From Anaeramoeba flamelloides (lineage: Eukaryota > Metamonada > Anaeramoebidae), in assembly GCA_027625915.1 (NCBI GenBank), contig JANTQA010000012.1, positions 527,001 to 591,000 of the forward strand: a stretch of 64,000 nucleotides of DNA. The letters are read 5' to 3'. Below are positions 1 through 9,736 of the stretch, piece after piece. Positions within the stretch are counted from its first letter, which is position 1, and every line of letters starts with the position of its first letter. The position numbers were made by a program, and so were the translations under genes. The notes beneath the pieces were generated by a model that was given only the letters and a program-made list of their open reading frames with translations, had not been told where the DNA came from and made no database searches.

Positions 1-708
1 ACTTATGATCAAATAAAATGCTGTGATCAAGATTTAATATTCTTCTTACAATCAAATTCATATCTAACTCAAGATCTTGAAAAGTTATTAAAAAATGGAT
101 ACATTTCTGATTGTAATATCCAAAATATTCCAGTTCATAAAATATTAATTGAGACAAGGATTGGAAAAACATTTGATTTGATCAAAAAATATTTGGAATC
201 AAATTGTAAATTAAAAGAAATTCAAGATTTGTTAAAATGGATTTATTGTGATGAAATGATCAATTTCAAAAGAACAAATGAAATTTTAAATCATTTTGGA
301 ATCCAAAATGCACAAAAAACCAAATTATTAACAAATGATTTAAAACAATTATTATTTGATGAACAAACTTCTGATTTTAAACTTGTTGTGAAAAATGAAG
401 GTGATGATGAAGATGATGAAGAAGAAGAATTGTATATTCATAAATTTATCTTAGCAGCCAGAAGTGGATTATTTTTGAATATGTTTCAAAATCTTGAAGA
501 AAATTTACAAAAAGTCAAAGATTATTCTGGAAAATCATTAGAAACCATTGAATTATTAATATCATTTTTATACACTGATGAACTACCCATCACTGCAGAT
601 ACAGACCAAGAATTCATCAAAGAAGAATTTGAAGATATTGTTGAATATTATCAATTAAATCCCACAATTCCAATGATGAATATTTTTAAAAAATATTTTA
701 AAATATAA
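1..708 (+). CDS. RCC1-BTB protein, tail exon A (5' end outside window)
   Basis: This is the open C-terminal part of a propeller-BTB protein, read from base 1 (TYDQIKCCDQ...) to the TAA at 706-708. It begins just after the last RCC1-like blade. A first BTB/POZ domain follows (around ISDCNIQNIPVHKILIETRI to ILNHFGIQ), then a second (DLKQLLFDEQTSDFKLVV, an acidic run, LYIHKFILAARSGLFLNMF, ELLISFLYTDELPITADT, ending NIFKKYFKI). The protein is nearly identical to tails C, E, G and H in this window. BTB domains dimerise and in many eukaryotes bind Cul3; that role is inferred from the family. The exon start and its partner head exon lie to the left of the window. No stop or frameshift is seen in the visible part. 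Confidence 0.85.
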   Translation, partial: TYDQIKCCDQDLIFFLQSNSYLTQDLEKLLKNGYISDCNIQNIPVHKILIETRIGKTFDLIKKYLESNCKLKEIQDLLKWIYCDEMINFKRTNEILNHFGIQNAQKTKLLTNDLKQLLFDEQTSDFKLVVKNEGDDEDDEEEELYIHKFILAARSGLFLNMFQNLEENLQKVKDYSGKSLETIELLISFLYTDELPITADTDQEFIKEEFEDIVEYYQLNPTIPMMNIFKKYFKI

Positions 709-766
709 TTATATCAAACAAATTTGTAATTCTAATTTAGAGAAAACTCTTTTTAACATTCAAATC

Positions 767-1451
767 TTTTATTTTTTTCTCTTTTTTCCCTTGTTGAATT
801 TCCTTTTTATTGGGAAGAAGAGTTACTAAGGAGAAAAATCAAGTGATTACCTACTAATACTCGAAGGATAGAAACTAGTTTATTTGCAGAACTTGAAAAT
901 AAAAAGAAAAGACAAAAACAAAAACTGGAACGATCAAAAAAGATTGGATCAAAAAGAAAAAAATGGCAGCTACTAAATAATTGCCTCTCAACGAAGCATT
1001 CACGATTTCTTTGAAATAATTAAACGACAAAATTTTAAATAAAAGGATCGTGTCTGTTTTAATGAGTGTTCTTGATAAAAATGGTCTGTTGTTTTTTTTT
1101 TTAATTTTTCACCAACTATCTTTAAAAAATTTTTTTTTTGTTTTCTAACTTGCTTTTTTTTTTTTTCATTTTTTTTTCTTTTTATATTTTTCTTTTTGTT
1201 TTTTCAAGCAATAAAAAATTGGAACTTGCTCGATTCCAAAATATTTTTTTTTCTTTATCATCTAAATTACTAATTTACCATTAGTAATCAGAGTGAGTGC
1301 CGTAGAGTGCCTAGCTTTTCTTGAGGTTTTTTTTACTTTTTGAAATAAACCGAAAATTTCAAAAATTTTCTGTTTATCACAAAAATTAAAAAAAACCTAA
1401 CGGCTGTAAGAGGATCTTTGATCACTCCCTTCAATCAATAAAAAAAAAAAA
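767..1451 (+). mobile_element. Internally deleted LINE-C derivative (both ends, no ORFs)
   Basis: A 685-bp retroposed copy in the 3' flank of tail A. Bases 775-1080 match the 5' end of the LINE-C at 19168-18840 (minus strand). Bases 1130-1450 match its 3' end (13200-12970), finishing in a poly(A) run. Both ORFs are missing; the junction lies in poly(T). It is flanked by the 12-bp direct repeat AACATTCAAATC at 755-766 and 1452-1463, and the other tails show this site unoccupied. So it looks like a non-autonomous element mobilised by LINE machinery, not a chance deletion of a resident copy. A palindromic insert sits inside it at 1294-1403. Confidence 0.8.
1294..1403. repeat. Short foldback (hairpin) insertion, family FB1
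   Basis: About 110 bp interrupts the 3' part of the mini-LINE. LINE-C at 13005-13025 has the uninterrupted sequence (CCAGAG joined to CTGTAAG). The insert begins TGAGTGCCGTAGAGTGCC and then forms a near-perfect palindrome. One arm reads AGGTTTTTTTTACTTTTTG..ATAAACCGAAAATTT. The other is its inverse, ending AAAAAAAACCT. It has no coding capacity. The same hairpin recurs at 25634-25714, 36541-37040, 38397-38482 and 52340-52800. Confidence 0.75.
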
Positions 1452-1463
1452 AACATTCAAATC

Positions 1464-3034
1464 AATTATACTTTTTGATTTAATAACAAAAAATCATTTA
1501 TTTATTACTATTTTTATTTTTATTTCGCTATTTATGATTATTTTTCTCATTTTATTTAACTTTGAATTTTTTGTAAATTATTCAAAGAATATTTAAAATT
1601 TGATTGATTGAAAAAAGGCAATAAATAAAGAATAATTTCTCAAAAAATGAAAGTAGTAATTAATTACATTTTAATTTGATTTTGAAAATTTTCATTGTGA
1701 GAACCTTTATGAAAAAAAAAACTTTATAAGTGTCACAGGGTATTGAAACTTTGTATTTAAAAAATATTATTTGTTTCTTTATTTTTGAACAAAACCAAAA
1801 TAATTATAATTATTAAATTCTTCATTTTTTATTTGTTCAAAATACAAAAGTCACAACTTTTATTATAAATTAATTCACATTTATCAAGAAAAATTTATAA
1901 AAATCAAGAAAAAATTGACCAAGATAGAATTTAAATCTCGAAAAGAAGATATAAACTCAAAAATAAATTTGTAATTTTTGCGTTTTGAACATAAAAAATA
2001 CCATCATGAAAAAATATTTTCAAAAAAAAATTTATGATTTTACTAATTTTTTACTTTTTAATAACTTCACTTGTAATAAACACCATTAATTAATAAAGGA
2101 TCAAAAATTATTTTTCAAGATATTTCACGATTTATGTTGAGAAAATCTAATTTTACAGTTTTTCTGTCAAGATTTTTTTCAAATTTAATTATAAAAAATT
2201 TAGATATCGTCATTTTCACAGTTGAGAAAATATAATATATTTGAAAAGTATTTAAAATTTAATAAACATATTCAAATAGACAATAAATTAAATCAAAAAT
2301 ATATCATTTACATTATTTTTTTTTCACACAAAAATAAATTATCACAAAAATCATTAACATTGATATTGATTACAAAAAGTCCTAATATGACAAATTTAAT
2401 TCGTATAAAGGAAAGGCCAAAACTGAATATTTTAGCTTATATAAAAATATAGTTAAATTAATTTATAGAAAAAACAAAAAATCCCAAAAAATTGAAAAAA
2501 TTAAACAAAAATTTTTTACAAATTTAATTCATAATTTAATATTTTCTTAAAAATGTGTTCAAAATATCAAGGATTTTACTTTCAAAATTGATTTAAATTT
2601 AGACCTAGCATTGGATAGCAAATTATCTGTTAAACTCAAAACTAAAAGAAGAAAAAAAGTACCGATTTCATATAATGAAACACGGTTAGATGGTTTTGTG
2701 TACAAATTATTTTGATCATTGTATTCATTGAAAAGAATTTTTAAGCACTATATTTGAAAATTAAATTCGTATAATTATGTGTTTTTTCCATACTTTGGTT
2801 GTTGGGTAATTCTTGAAAATACATTTTTAGTAAGATCGAAGAAGCCAAAAATAAAATATTTTTACCAAATTTATATGCTTTTCATTTATGTGATTTCTGT
2901 TGTTTATTAAAAAATTAAAAAGAAGGTTTGGAAAATACAAATTTCTGAGAAAATTATTTCTTCAATGTAATGAAAAGCCTTGATAAATTGCTAAGTTTCT
3001 ATGATTTATTATTTATATGTGAGTTAAGTTGGGA
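1464..3034. other. 3' flank of tail A, no gene seen
   Basis: AT-rich DNA with no convincing coding region. Bases 1464-1870 are homologous to the 3' flank of tail C (about 21800-22254). Bases 1870-2560 are homologous to 26466-27000. The two halves are contiguous here but separated at tail C by a 4.2-kb nest of transposons, so this stretch shows the ancestral flank. The open frame at 2222-2452 is low-complexity and not conserved as protein. Confidence 0.6.
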
Positions 3035-3321
3035 GTAGTTTACCATTTTCACCTAAGAGATGAAAACAAGAAATTATAGAATATATTGATCATTTTTTAA
3101 GGGTCTGTCCTTCCTATGAAAAAGATAGATTAATATTTCATAACAAATTAAAAAAAATAAATCAAAATCTTCTTGAATTAATTTCAAATCAAGAGTAGTT
3201 TGAAATTATTTTTATTAATTAAAAATTGTGAAATTTATGATTTTAGGTTTAAATTCTGAAAGGTAATTTAAGTATAAGTGTGACTAGAATGTAATCTACA
3301 CTTCAATAATACAAAAAAAAA
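3035..3321 (+). mobile_element. LINE-B 3'-end fragment
   Basis: The sequence aligns with the 3' end of the larger LINE-B at 25860-26160: a C-terminal segment (...ENIDHFL..VCPSYEKDRL...), then a shared 3' UTR containing GTAATCTACACTTC and an A-run. A third copy of this 3' end lies at 48740-48998. The 5' limit is vague because the copy is diverged. It is a dead 5'-truncated copy. Confidence 0.55.
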
Positions 3322-3659
3322 TTGACGTTTTTTTATGTAAATTTAATTTTGATTTGGATCGTTGGATTTAAAACCCCACAAAACCTTTACCACATAACCA
3401 ATCAAATTCAAATTTATATTGAAAAAAACAATAAGGTTTTGAGTAAATGATTTTCTACAAAAATAAATTGAAATAAGAAAATAGACAAAAAGTTTGGAGT
3501 ATTTGTAACTCGAGTTTCTCTTCAAAAAACAAATATAGTAAATAATATCATTGAAAGTGTTGTTGGGAACTTTAATTTTATTAAAAAATCAAAAAGGATC
3601 AACACAAAAGACTAAGAGAAAGTCACAACTCTTTTATAAGAATTGTTTTGATATCTTAT

Positions 3660-4470
3660 GGCAATACAACAATTCAAGTCATATAATTGTGAAAAATCAG
3701 ATAGACAATATGATCTTCAAGAGTTAGAGTTGTTTATTAAAAATGTTTGAAATGGTAATCATTTGTTAAACAAGAAAATTGTGATTATTTTTCAACTTCA
3801 TTTTCATGTTTCTTGATAAAAAAGTTCCAATTTAGATATCTAAATTATTCGTCTGGATTTTTGAATTTTTATTAAATTTAAATTGATTTTTTGATCCAAA
3901 TTAAGGAATATTTCTATAAGTATGACTTCATTATTTAAATCATATTAGGATCAAAAGGTCTTGAGACAAATTGGTAAATTGCAAAAATTGTAGACCTTAA
4001 ATATTTTTTCATAAAAATAGATTTTTTATTTTGATTATTTTGATTTTTTCTTTTGATTTTAGAGAAGAAAAACTTTTGTTTTTTTTAGTCCTTTGTAAAG
4101 ATCTGGAACTTTTTTTTTTTTCATTTCTTTTTAAAAGTACTACTTTATCAATTTGATAAATTTATCTCAAGAACTTTTGAATCAATCTTACTTAAAATGT
4201 GAAGTCATACTTATGGAAATATTCTTTAATTTGGATCAAAATTTTATTTTTTGTAATTTTTTTAAATGAAAAATGAACAAATAATTCCGAGATACGTGAA
4301 GCCATACACCTTGTTGAGTATGGTGAAAAATTGAAAAATAATCATGATTTTTTCACCTTAAAAAACACTTTCTCAATAAACAACTCTAACACTTGAAGAT
4401 CACATTGTCTATATGATTTTTTACCATTATATGACTTGAATTATTGTATTGACTCCACAAACCATATAGT
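3660..4470. repeat. Large inverted duplication of a head-exon 3' flank
   Basis: Bases about 3660-3990 are the imperfect reverse complement of about 4130-4470, around a central segment of about 140 bp. For example, AATATTTCTATAAGTATGAC at 3908 pairs with the region at 4200-4225. The right arm is in the same orientation as DNA that follows head exons (compare 10010-10400 and 32800-33540), although no head exon is present here. It is probably a rearranged relic of a module. No coding content is seen. Confidence 0.6.
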
Positions 4471-5222
4471 TGTTCCAACTCTACTGGGGAATATTAAAAA
4501 GCATAGAAATGGGTTGTTAAATTATAAAATTGTGTTTTTAGTAATATAAAATTCATTTCGGATCATAATATAAAATTTTCAACTAGATCTTATTTAGTTA
4601 GAGTTATTATTTTTTATAGAAAACCCAAGTTAAAAATTTAATTTGGTCAAGAAAAGAAACCACAGTTATCACAGAAACTTTCAGAAATCACGAAAACATG
4701 AAGGTATATTTCAAAGTATTTTCCAATCATTCTTTTTAAAATATACAGTGGTGAAACTCACCCTAGTTTTTGATTTTAACCCATTACTAAAATTTAACTC
4801 ATGCAAAAAATATTTGTTGACTGTAGAAATAAAAGAAACAAATTAATTGGATGAAAACAGTATATAAACAAGAAATTGGGTTCTAAAAATAAATTTTGAA
4901 ATAGAATTATAAGATACTGGAAGATTCAAATTTAATTTTTTGACAAAAAAATGATTTAAATTTCATTTTTTGAATTTTTATAAAAAAATCTTTAATCTCA
5001 CAAATTTTGTAAATATGATGTAATTTTTGAAACAAAAGCATTTAATATAATTGAGCCATTTTGGTTAATCAAAGATCTAACCTCAAAAGTCAATTTAGAT
5101 CTGAACCAAGAATGTATAAGTGGTTTCTGGTGTTCCAATACCCGAGTCTGAAAAAAAAACACGAGTTAAATTTTCATAAAGGGTTAAAGGTTGTTAACAC
5201 GGGTTATTTACACCACTCTAAA
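4471..5222. other. Relic of head-exon 3' flank, no gene
   Basis: The region resembles the DNA downstream of heads B, D and F, including the TTCCAACTCTACTG-type motif and an ATCACAGAA-like segment near 4660-4690 (compare 10493-10527, 33670-33690 and 55853-55880). The open frames here (4643-4846, 5061-5255) are not conserved at protein level in the paralogous flanks, and I do not call them genes. Confidence 0.5.
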
Positions 5223-5239
5223 AAAAAACCTGATATTTT

Positions 5240-6919
5240 TTTTTTTATTATTTAAGGGAGGAGTTATTAGCCCCTCTTGTGTGCCGGAATTCCTAAATTT
5301 TTATTTAGGAATCTTATTAAAGACTCAAAGATAAGTTTATTATCCACTAAGGCTAATAAACTTGATGAATTTTTTTATAATAATATTTTCAATATTATTA
5401 TTTTTTAATATATTAGATATATTAATTTTTTTTAATTCAGATATCCAGATTTTATGATTATTTTCATAGGCTGGGCAATTCCATAGAAAATGGTCCAAAT
5501 CTTCAATGATATCTAAAGTATTTATTTTTTTACATATCTCACAATATTTTGATTTATTTTTATTCATAACATAAGAGTATCTATTTAAATAATTTGTAAA
5601 ATTTCTGAGTTTTAAAATTGAAGTTGAACCCTTCCATTTTAAATATCTTTGTTGTTTATTTATTGTATTATTTATTTGTATAATTTTTAAATATTTTTGG
5701 ACTTTATAGCTTGAGCTATTTTCTAATTGATTAATTCTGAATTTATCCAATTCAATTTCTAATTCTTTTAAGTTATTTGATTACCAGTTAATATTTTCAA
5801 ATTCTTTTTCTCTAAAAGGTAGATAATTAATTAATTCATCAAAACCAAGGCTTTTTAATTTTTGTATTAATTTAAATCTTCTTTTATATATTATTATTCT
5901 AACAGGACAAATTTTTGATTCAGTTTTATAAATAAGCCTGGGAGAGTGTAGGTTAATTAATAAAAATTTTGTAATTTTTTTATTAATCCAAGTATCAATA
6001 TCTTTAAAATCTGTTTTTGTTTAATCAAATATTTCTAATCAATATAATAGTTGGCTATGTAATACAGCTTTAAAAAACTGAATTTTTAATCCATTAGAAA
6101 ATTTTTTTTGTTGTAAGATATTGATTAACTTTTTGAAATTGGTCTTAACTTTCTGAAGGTTAAACTTTAAATGAGTTTTTTTATCAAGCCAAATACCAAG
6201 ATATAAATTTTTCTTTGGAATTAAAGTTTTTTTCGTTTTATCACTATTTGGATTCATTCCGAAATCTTTTATAATTTTAAAGATTTTTTCTAGTTGAAAA
6301 TTTATTTCTATCAATGATCCTTTCATAAGTAAAATTAGATTATCTGCAAACATCTGAAAATGTATTGCTAATGTTTTAATTTTTTCTAAGAGAAAATGAG
6401 TAATAAATCCAAATAATAAAGGAGATAATGGATCTCCTTGATAAACACCAATTCCTTCTTTTGAATAATATGCCAGTAGATATTTTACAATAATTTTATT
6501 TTTAATAAATTTTTTAATTGAATAATAAATCAATGAATGATGTATAGAGTCAAAACATTTTTGACTATCTATTGTAACAATATAAATATCTCCACTTTTG
6601 AATTCATTTTTTAACTTTTGATGTTCATTTAATAAATTTAAAACTGCAATTCTTGTATCTAATTTCTTCTTAAAACCAAACTGATTTTTCGAAACTAAAT
6701 CCCAAGAATCTTGGATTCCAGCATATAATAATTTTAGAAAAAATCTTGGAAGAGTTTGAAACATTGAAATTGGTCAATAATTCAGCGATATCCCTTCATC
6801 CCCTGATTTATGAACGAACATAAATTTCTTTTTTTTAATAAATTTAATATTTTTCTGAGAAATATCATTAATCCAATTAAAAAATATTTTTTGGATTGTT
6901 TTGAGAAATTTTTCATAAT
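5240..6919 (-). mobile_element. LINE-A, 5'-truncated copy
   Basis: A non-LTR retrotransposon on the minus strand. Its 3' end (the low coordinate) has poly(A), seen here as poly(T), next to the 3' UTR around AACTCCTCCCTTAAATAATA in minus-strand reading. It is bounded by the direct repeat AAAAAACCTGATATTTT at 5223-5239 and 6920-6936, a 17-bp target duplication typical of target-primed reverse transcription. It covers the reverse transcriptase, thumb/connection and the C-terminal zinc-finger region. The endonuclease part is missing, consistent with 5' truncation at insertion. Confidence 0.85.
5340..6764 (-). pseudogene. LINE-A reverse transcriptase (decayed)
   Basis: Minus-strand coding remains run from 6764 down to 5340. 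They read WDLVSKNQFGFKKKLDTRIA, then FDSIHHSLIYYSIKKF (RT block with the first catalytic Asp region), GVYQGDPLSPLLFGFITHFL, and QMFADNLILLMKGS. This last block is the FADD box, in which the second Asp is changed to Asn, so the copy is catalytically dead. After in-frame stops near 6020 and 5780 the frame continues with a CxxC..H..C zinc-finger-like end (KYCEICKKI..EDLDHFLWNCPAYEN) and stops at 5340. The zf-RVT-type end is usual for L1/Tx1-like plant and protist LINEs. Confidence 0.8.
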
Positions 6920-7082
6920 AAAAAACCTGATATTTTATTAATTTTGGAAATTAAAGATCCACGTCAATATAAGTTTTTTTCTGATTTTGTTTGTCAATTT
7001 CCAAAATCCAGGAATCAAAATAACCAAAGTAACCAAAGGAATTAAAAAATAGATAGTAGAATTTTTTAGTATTCTTTTATAA

Positions 7083-7599
7083 TAAACTAAATTACATAAT
7101 AAATGGCCCATGTTACATTTGAATTTTGAATTGCTTTTGTATCATTTGGAAGTTTTTCCCCTCACAATGAAAAGTTTGCAAATAAATCATTTTTTCTCTT
7201 TTTTATTTTTTCGATAGTGTTTTGTTAAAATGGAAAATGAAAATGAAAAATTGGAAAGAAGTAATAGATGCATTTTTGAAAAAATTGGTTTCAAATATGA
7301 AAAAGAGATTAGATTTAGTTCTTCAAATGGAAGGAGAATCGATAAATGGGCTTTACTAATTTTAAAAATTTTCTATTTTTTATGTAATGCTTATTTCAAA
7401 ATAAATGTCCCAATTTTTTTTTAATTGTTTTTTTTTCTTTTTTTTTCGTTATTTTTAAACAAAAAATAAATATCTCTTGAGAATAGTATTGAATATTGGA
7501 ATCGAAATTTTTATATTATAATAGATTACTTCAATTATTAAAAATATTTTTCTAAAAAATTTGATTTTTAATGGGCCAATGATTTTGAAAGGGAGTTTA
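7083..7599 (+). mobile_element. TA-flanked short DNA transposon (family M3)
   Basis: A 517-bp element with ends TAAACT...ATGGCCCAT and ATGGGCCAAT...AGTTTA, giving a TA target duplication and short inverted termini. The same element occurs reversed at 55973-56493. There the paralogous site near 33790 is unoccupied, which proves mobility. An open frame of 64 codons (7230-7424) lies inside, but I do not recognise it and it is broken in the second copy. It is likely a non-autonomous Tc1/mariner-type element. Confidence 0.7.
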
Positions 7600-8980
7600 T
7601 TTTATGGTTATGAAAAACTTTAATTACCATTTTATCGTATTTCAAATAATATCAAAGTATAGAATAGAAAATAATTTTCAGGGTCTCATAAATATTTACT
7701 GTAGCGATGGAACAGCTATATCGATTATAATAAAGGGGTTATAATTTTGGTTTTTTTTTTTTTTTTTGACTCTTTTTTGTTTTTCCTTGAATTAAATCTC
7801 CCCATCAATGACTAAGAGGGAGTGAAACCTGAAATTGTTTTTGGAACAACATGATGCATGTCAAACACACTTAATATTATTTTTTGTGTTTTTTTGATAT
7901 AATTCTTTTGTTTGGATCATTTCTCTCAAAACACAATTTATTGTATCAAGAGGAATTGGGTTGAGATTGTATGGTAAAGGTTTTGAAGAATTTTTAATAA
8001 AAGGATCTTTTCCGAAATTAAATTTACAAAAATTACTGCTGTTCCAACCCGACCATGAAATCTATGATAAACAGAACATTCGTTTTCTATCTCACACTTT
8101 CATTTCTATGACAAGATTTTATGGTTATGTGATAGCCTATTACAAACCGTGAAATTTTATAAGAGAGCAAAAATTTCTCAGAGAGAAAATCATAAAATTT
8201 GAATTTTTCACTTCACAAACCTATCTATGATCAACAATTTCCAAAAATTTTTCAATTTTTTTCAGGATCTTCAATTTCTAAACACCTAAAAATCAAAAGG
8301 TAGGATCACTTTAAAGAAACAACCAAATTCTATCTTCGATATTGGGAATCTTTGTTTAGGATTTTTGATTTTGTTTCATAAACAACAAATTTTTTTTCTC
8401 AGTCATTCAAATAAGAAATTTTTTGAGAAAAACTATGTCAAACCATAAAATCTGTAATAGAGTATAATAGAAGATTTTTTTTTTTGTGTCTAACAGAGAC
8501 AATAAAGTCAATTTCTATGTCTGTCAAATTTCACGGTAGGGTTGGAACGGCTGTAGTCAGTTTTTTATCTATAAAAAAAAATTTTTTAATGAGATGAGAT
8601 TAAATGATTATTCAATTTTTGAATGGAAATATTGGATGATTCAATACAATATCAAACTAATTATTGTTCCTTTATTCAAAAATTTCCTTGTTTTGAAATA
8701 ACCAAGGACTATTCATCTAAATTTAAATATTTTTAGTCTTTTCGATACAATTTCAAAACAACCTTTGTCGTTAAAGAGAATTAATTTTTAATTTAATCTA
8801 AATTAAAAAGATATCAAAAATAAAATAAAAACAATTCTTTATTAAATCCTAGAGATCACAAAAAATTTCTGAGTTAAAGGTAAAATAATAAGAAAGGAAG
8901 AATATCGAAACAAATAAATTAAGCTAATTTTTTTTCCGACTAAAATTTATTCATTTTTTATCTTTTTTTATTTCAATCAT
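7600..8980. other. Repeated flank segment upstream of head B, no clear gene
   Basis: Bases 7680-8100 are homologous to segments downstream of all three heads (10790-11130, 33950-34310 and 56640-57010), so a head 3'-flank also lies upstream of head B. A short open stretch near 7930-8040 reads QFIVSRGIGLRLYGKGFEEF and is kept in frame in three of the four copies; at 11060 a 4-nt insertion breaks it. It might be a relic of coding DNA. The rest, 8160-8980, is AT-rich and shows nothing recognisable. Confidence 0.45.
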
Positions 8981-9099
8981 TTTAAAAATATCCAAAAATC
9001 CAATCCAATCCAAACCCTAACTTTCTCAAACCAAATCCCAAACTCTAAAATTCCAAAAAAACAATAAATCCAAATCAATTACTATCCCAAAATCAATTA
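8981..9099 (+). promoter_or_regulatory. Probable 5' leader/core promoter of head B
   Basis: A T-rich patch is followed by a G-poor, C/A-rich leader (AATCCAATCCAAACCCTAAC ... AATCAATTA) directly before the ATG. The same T-rich to CA-rich switch precedes heads D and F at the same distance. This is a strand-composition change typical of transcription start regions in AT-rich protists. The exact start site is not determinable from the sequence. Confidence 0.4.
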
Positions 9100-9736
9100 A
9101 TGTCCAATATTAAGTCACTTGGTGATATCAATGGAAATGGAGAAACCAAACAAACAGACAAATTCAAAACCTTGGATCCAATAAAAACCTTTCCCGAAGA
9201 AGTTACAAAGATTGTTGATGTTGTTTCAAATTATGAAAAGGAAATTGTCTTTTTGAGTTCAGAAGGCAAACTATACCAATCAAACGCAGAAAAGTATCAT
9301 GAAAAGCTAAAAGCATTTGAAAACCTACCACCAATGAAAAGTATTTCTTCTGGCTATTTTTATTTCCTTGCGCTCTCAAATGAAGAAAAACCCAGGGTCT
9401 ATGGTTGGGGTAAAAATACACAGAAACAACTTGGTTTTGACAACAACTCTAACTATGTCCAAGTACCAACCTTAATTGAATCTTTAAAAGAGGAAAACAT
9501 TGACCAAATTTGTTGTTGTGGTCACTGTTCATTTTTTTTAAACAAAACAACAAATATTCTGTTTGGGTGTGGTGAGAATACCGATGGAAAGTTGGGAAAA
9601 CCAGAAATTAAAGAAGATAATTATGAGATCCAAAAATTGCATGAAAATGTTGCTAATGTATTTGGTGGTCATTCGAATCATACAATTATGACAAAAACTG
9701 ATGGAAAATTATATGGTTTTGGTTTTAATTTTAATG
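9100..9736 (+). CDS. RCC1-BTB protein, head exon B
   Basis: The exon starts at ATG 9100 (MSNIKSLGDINGNG) and encodes about 212 residues carrying three RCC1-type beta-propeller blades. These are IVFLSSEGKLYQS...ISSGYFYFLAL (about 48-95), VYGWGKN..KQLGF...PTLIESL (99-148) and ILFGCGEN..GKLGKP...HENVANVFGGHSNHT (152-198). It then enters a fourth, KLYGFGFNFNG. It ends at AATG|GTAAAA, a phase-1 donor. Joined to tail C at 20680 it gives NG|ELGLGNRKNALKPTQIKLEF, which completes the RCC1 motif; the product would be 574 aa. Reading on into the intron adds only KIF before a stop. The start is supported by identical MSNIKSLGD starts in heads D and F. RCC1 propellers bind proteins, DNA or small GTPases; the partner here is unknown. 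Confidence 0.85.

Noticed and set aside
2222-2452. 76-codon open frame on the + strand.
   Set aside because: Low-complexity, and the homologous flank at 26800 does not keep the frame. Such frames arise by chance in AT-rich DNA.
7230-7424. 64-codon frame starting MENENEKLERSN.
   Set aside because: It lies inside the M3 mobile element and is not open in the second copy (55973-56493). No known domain is seen.
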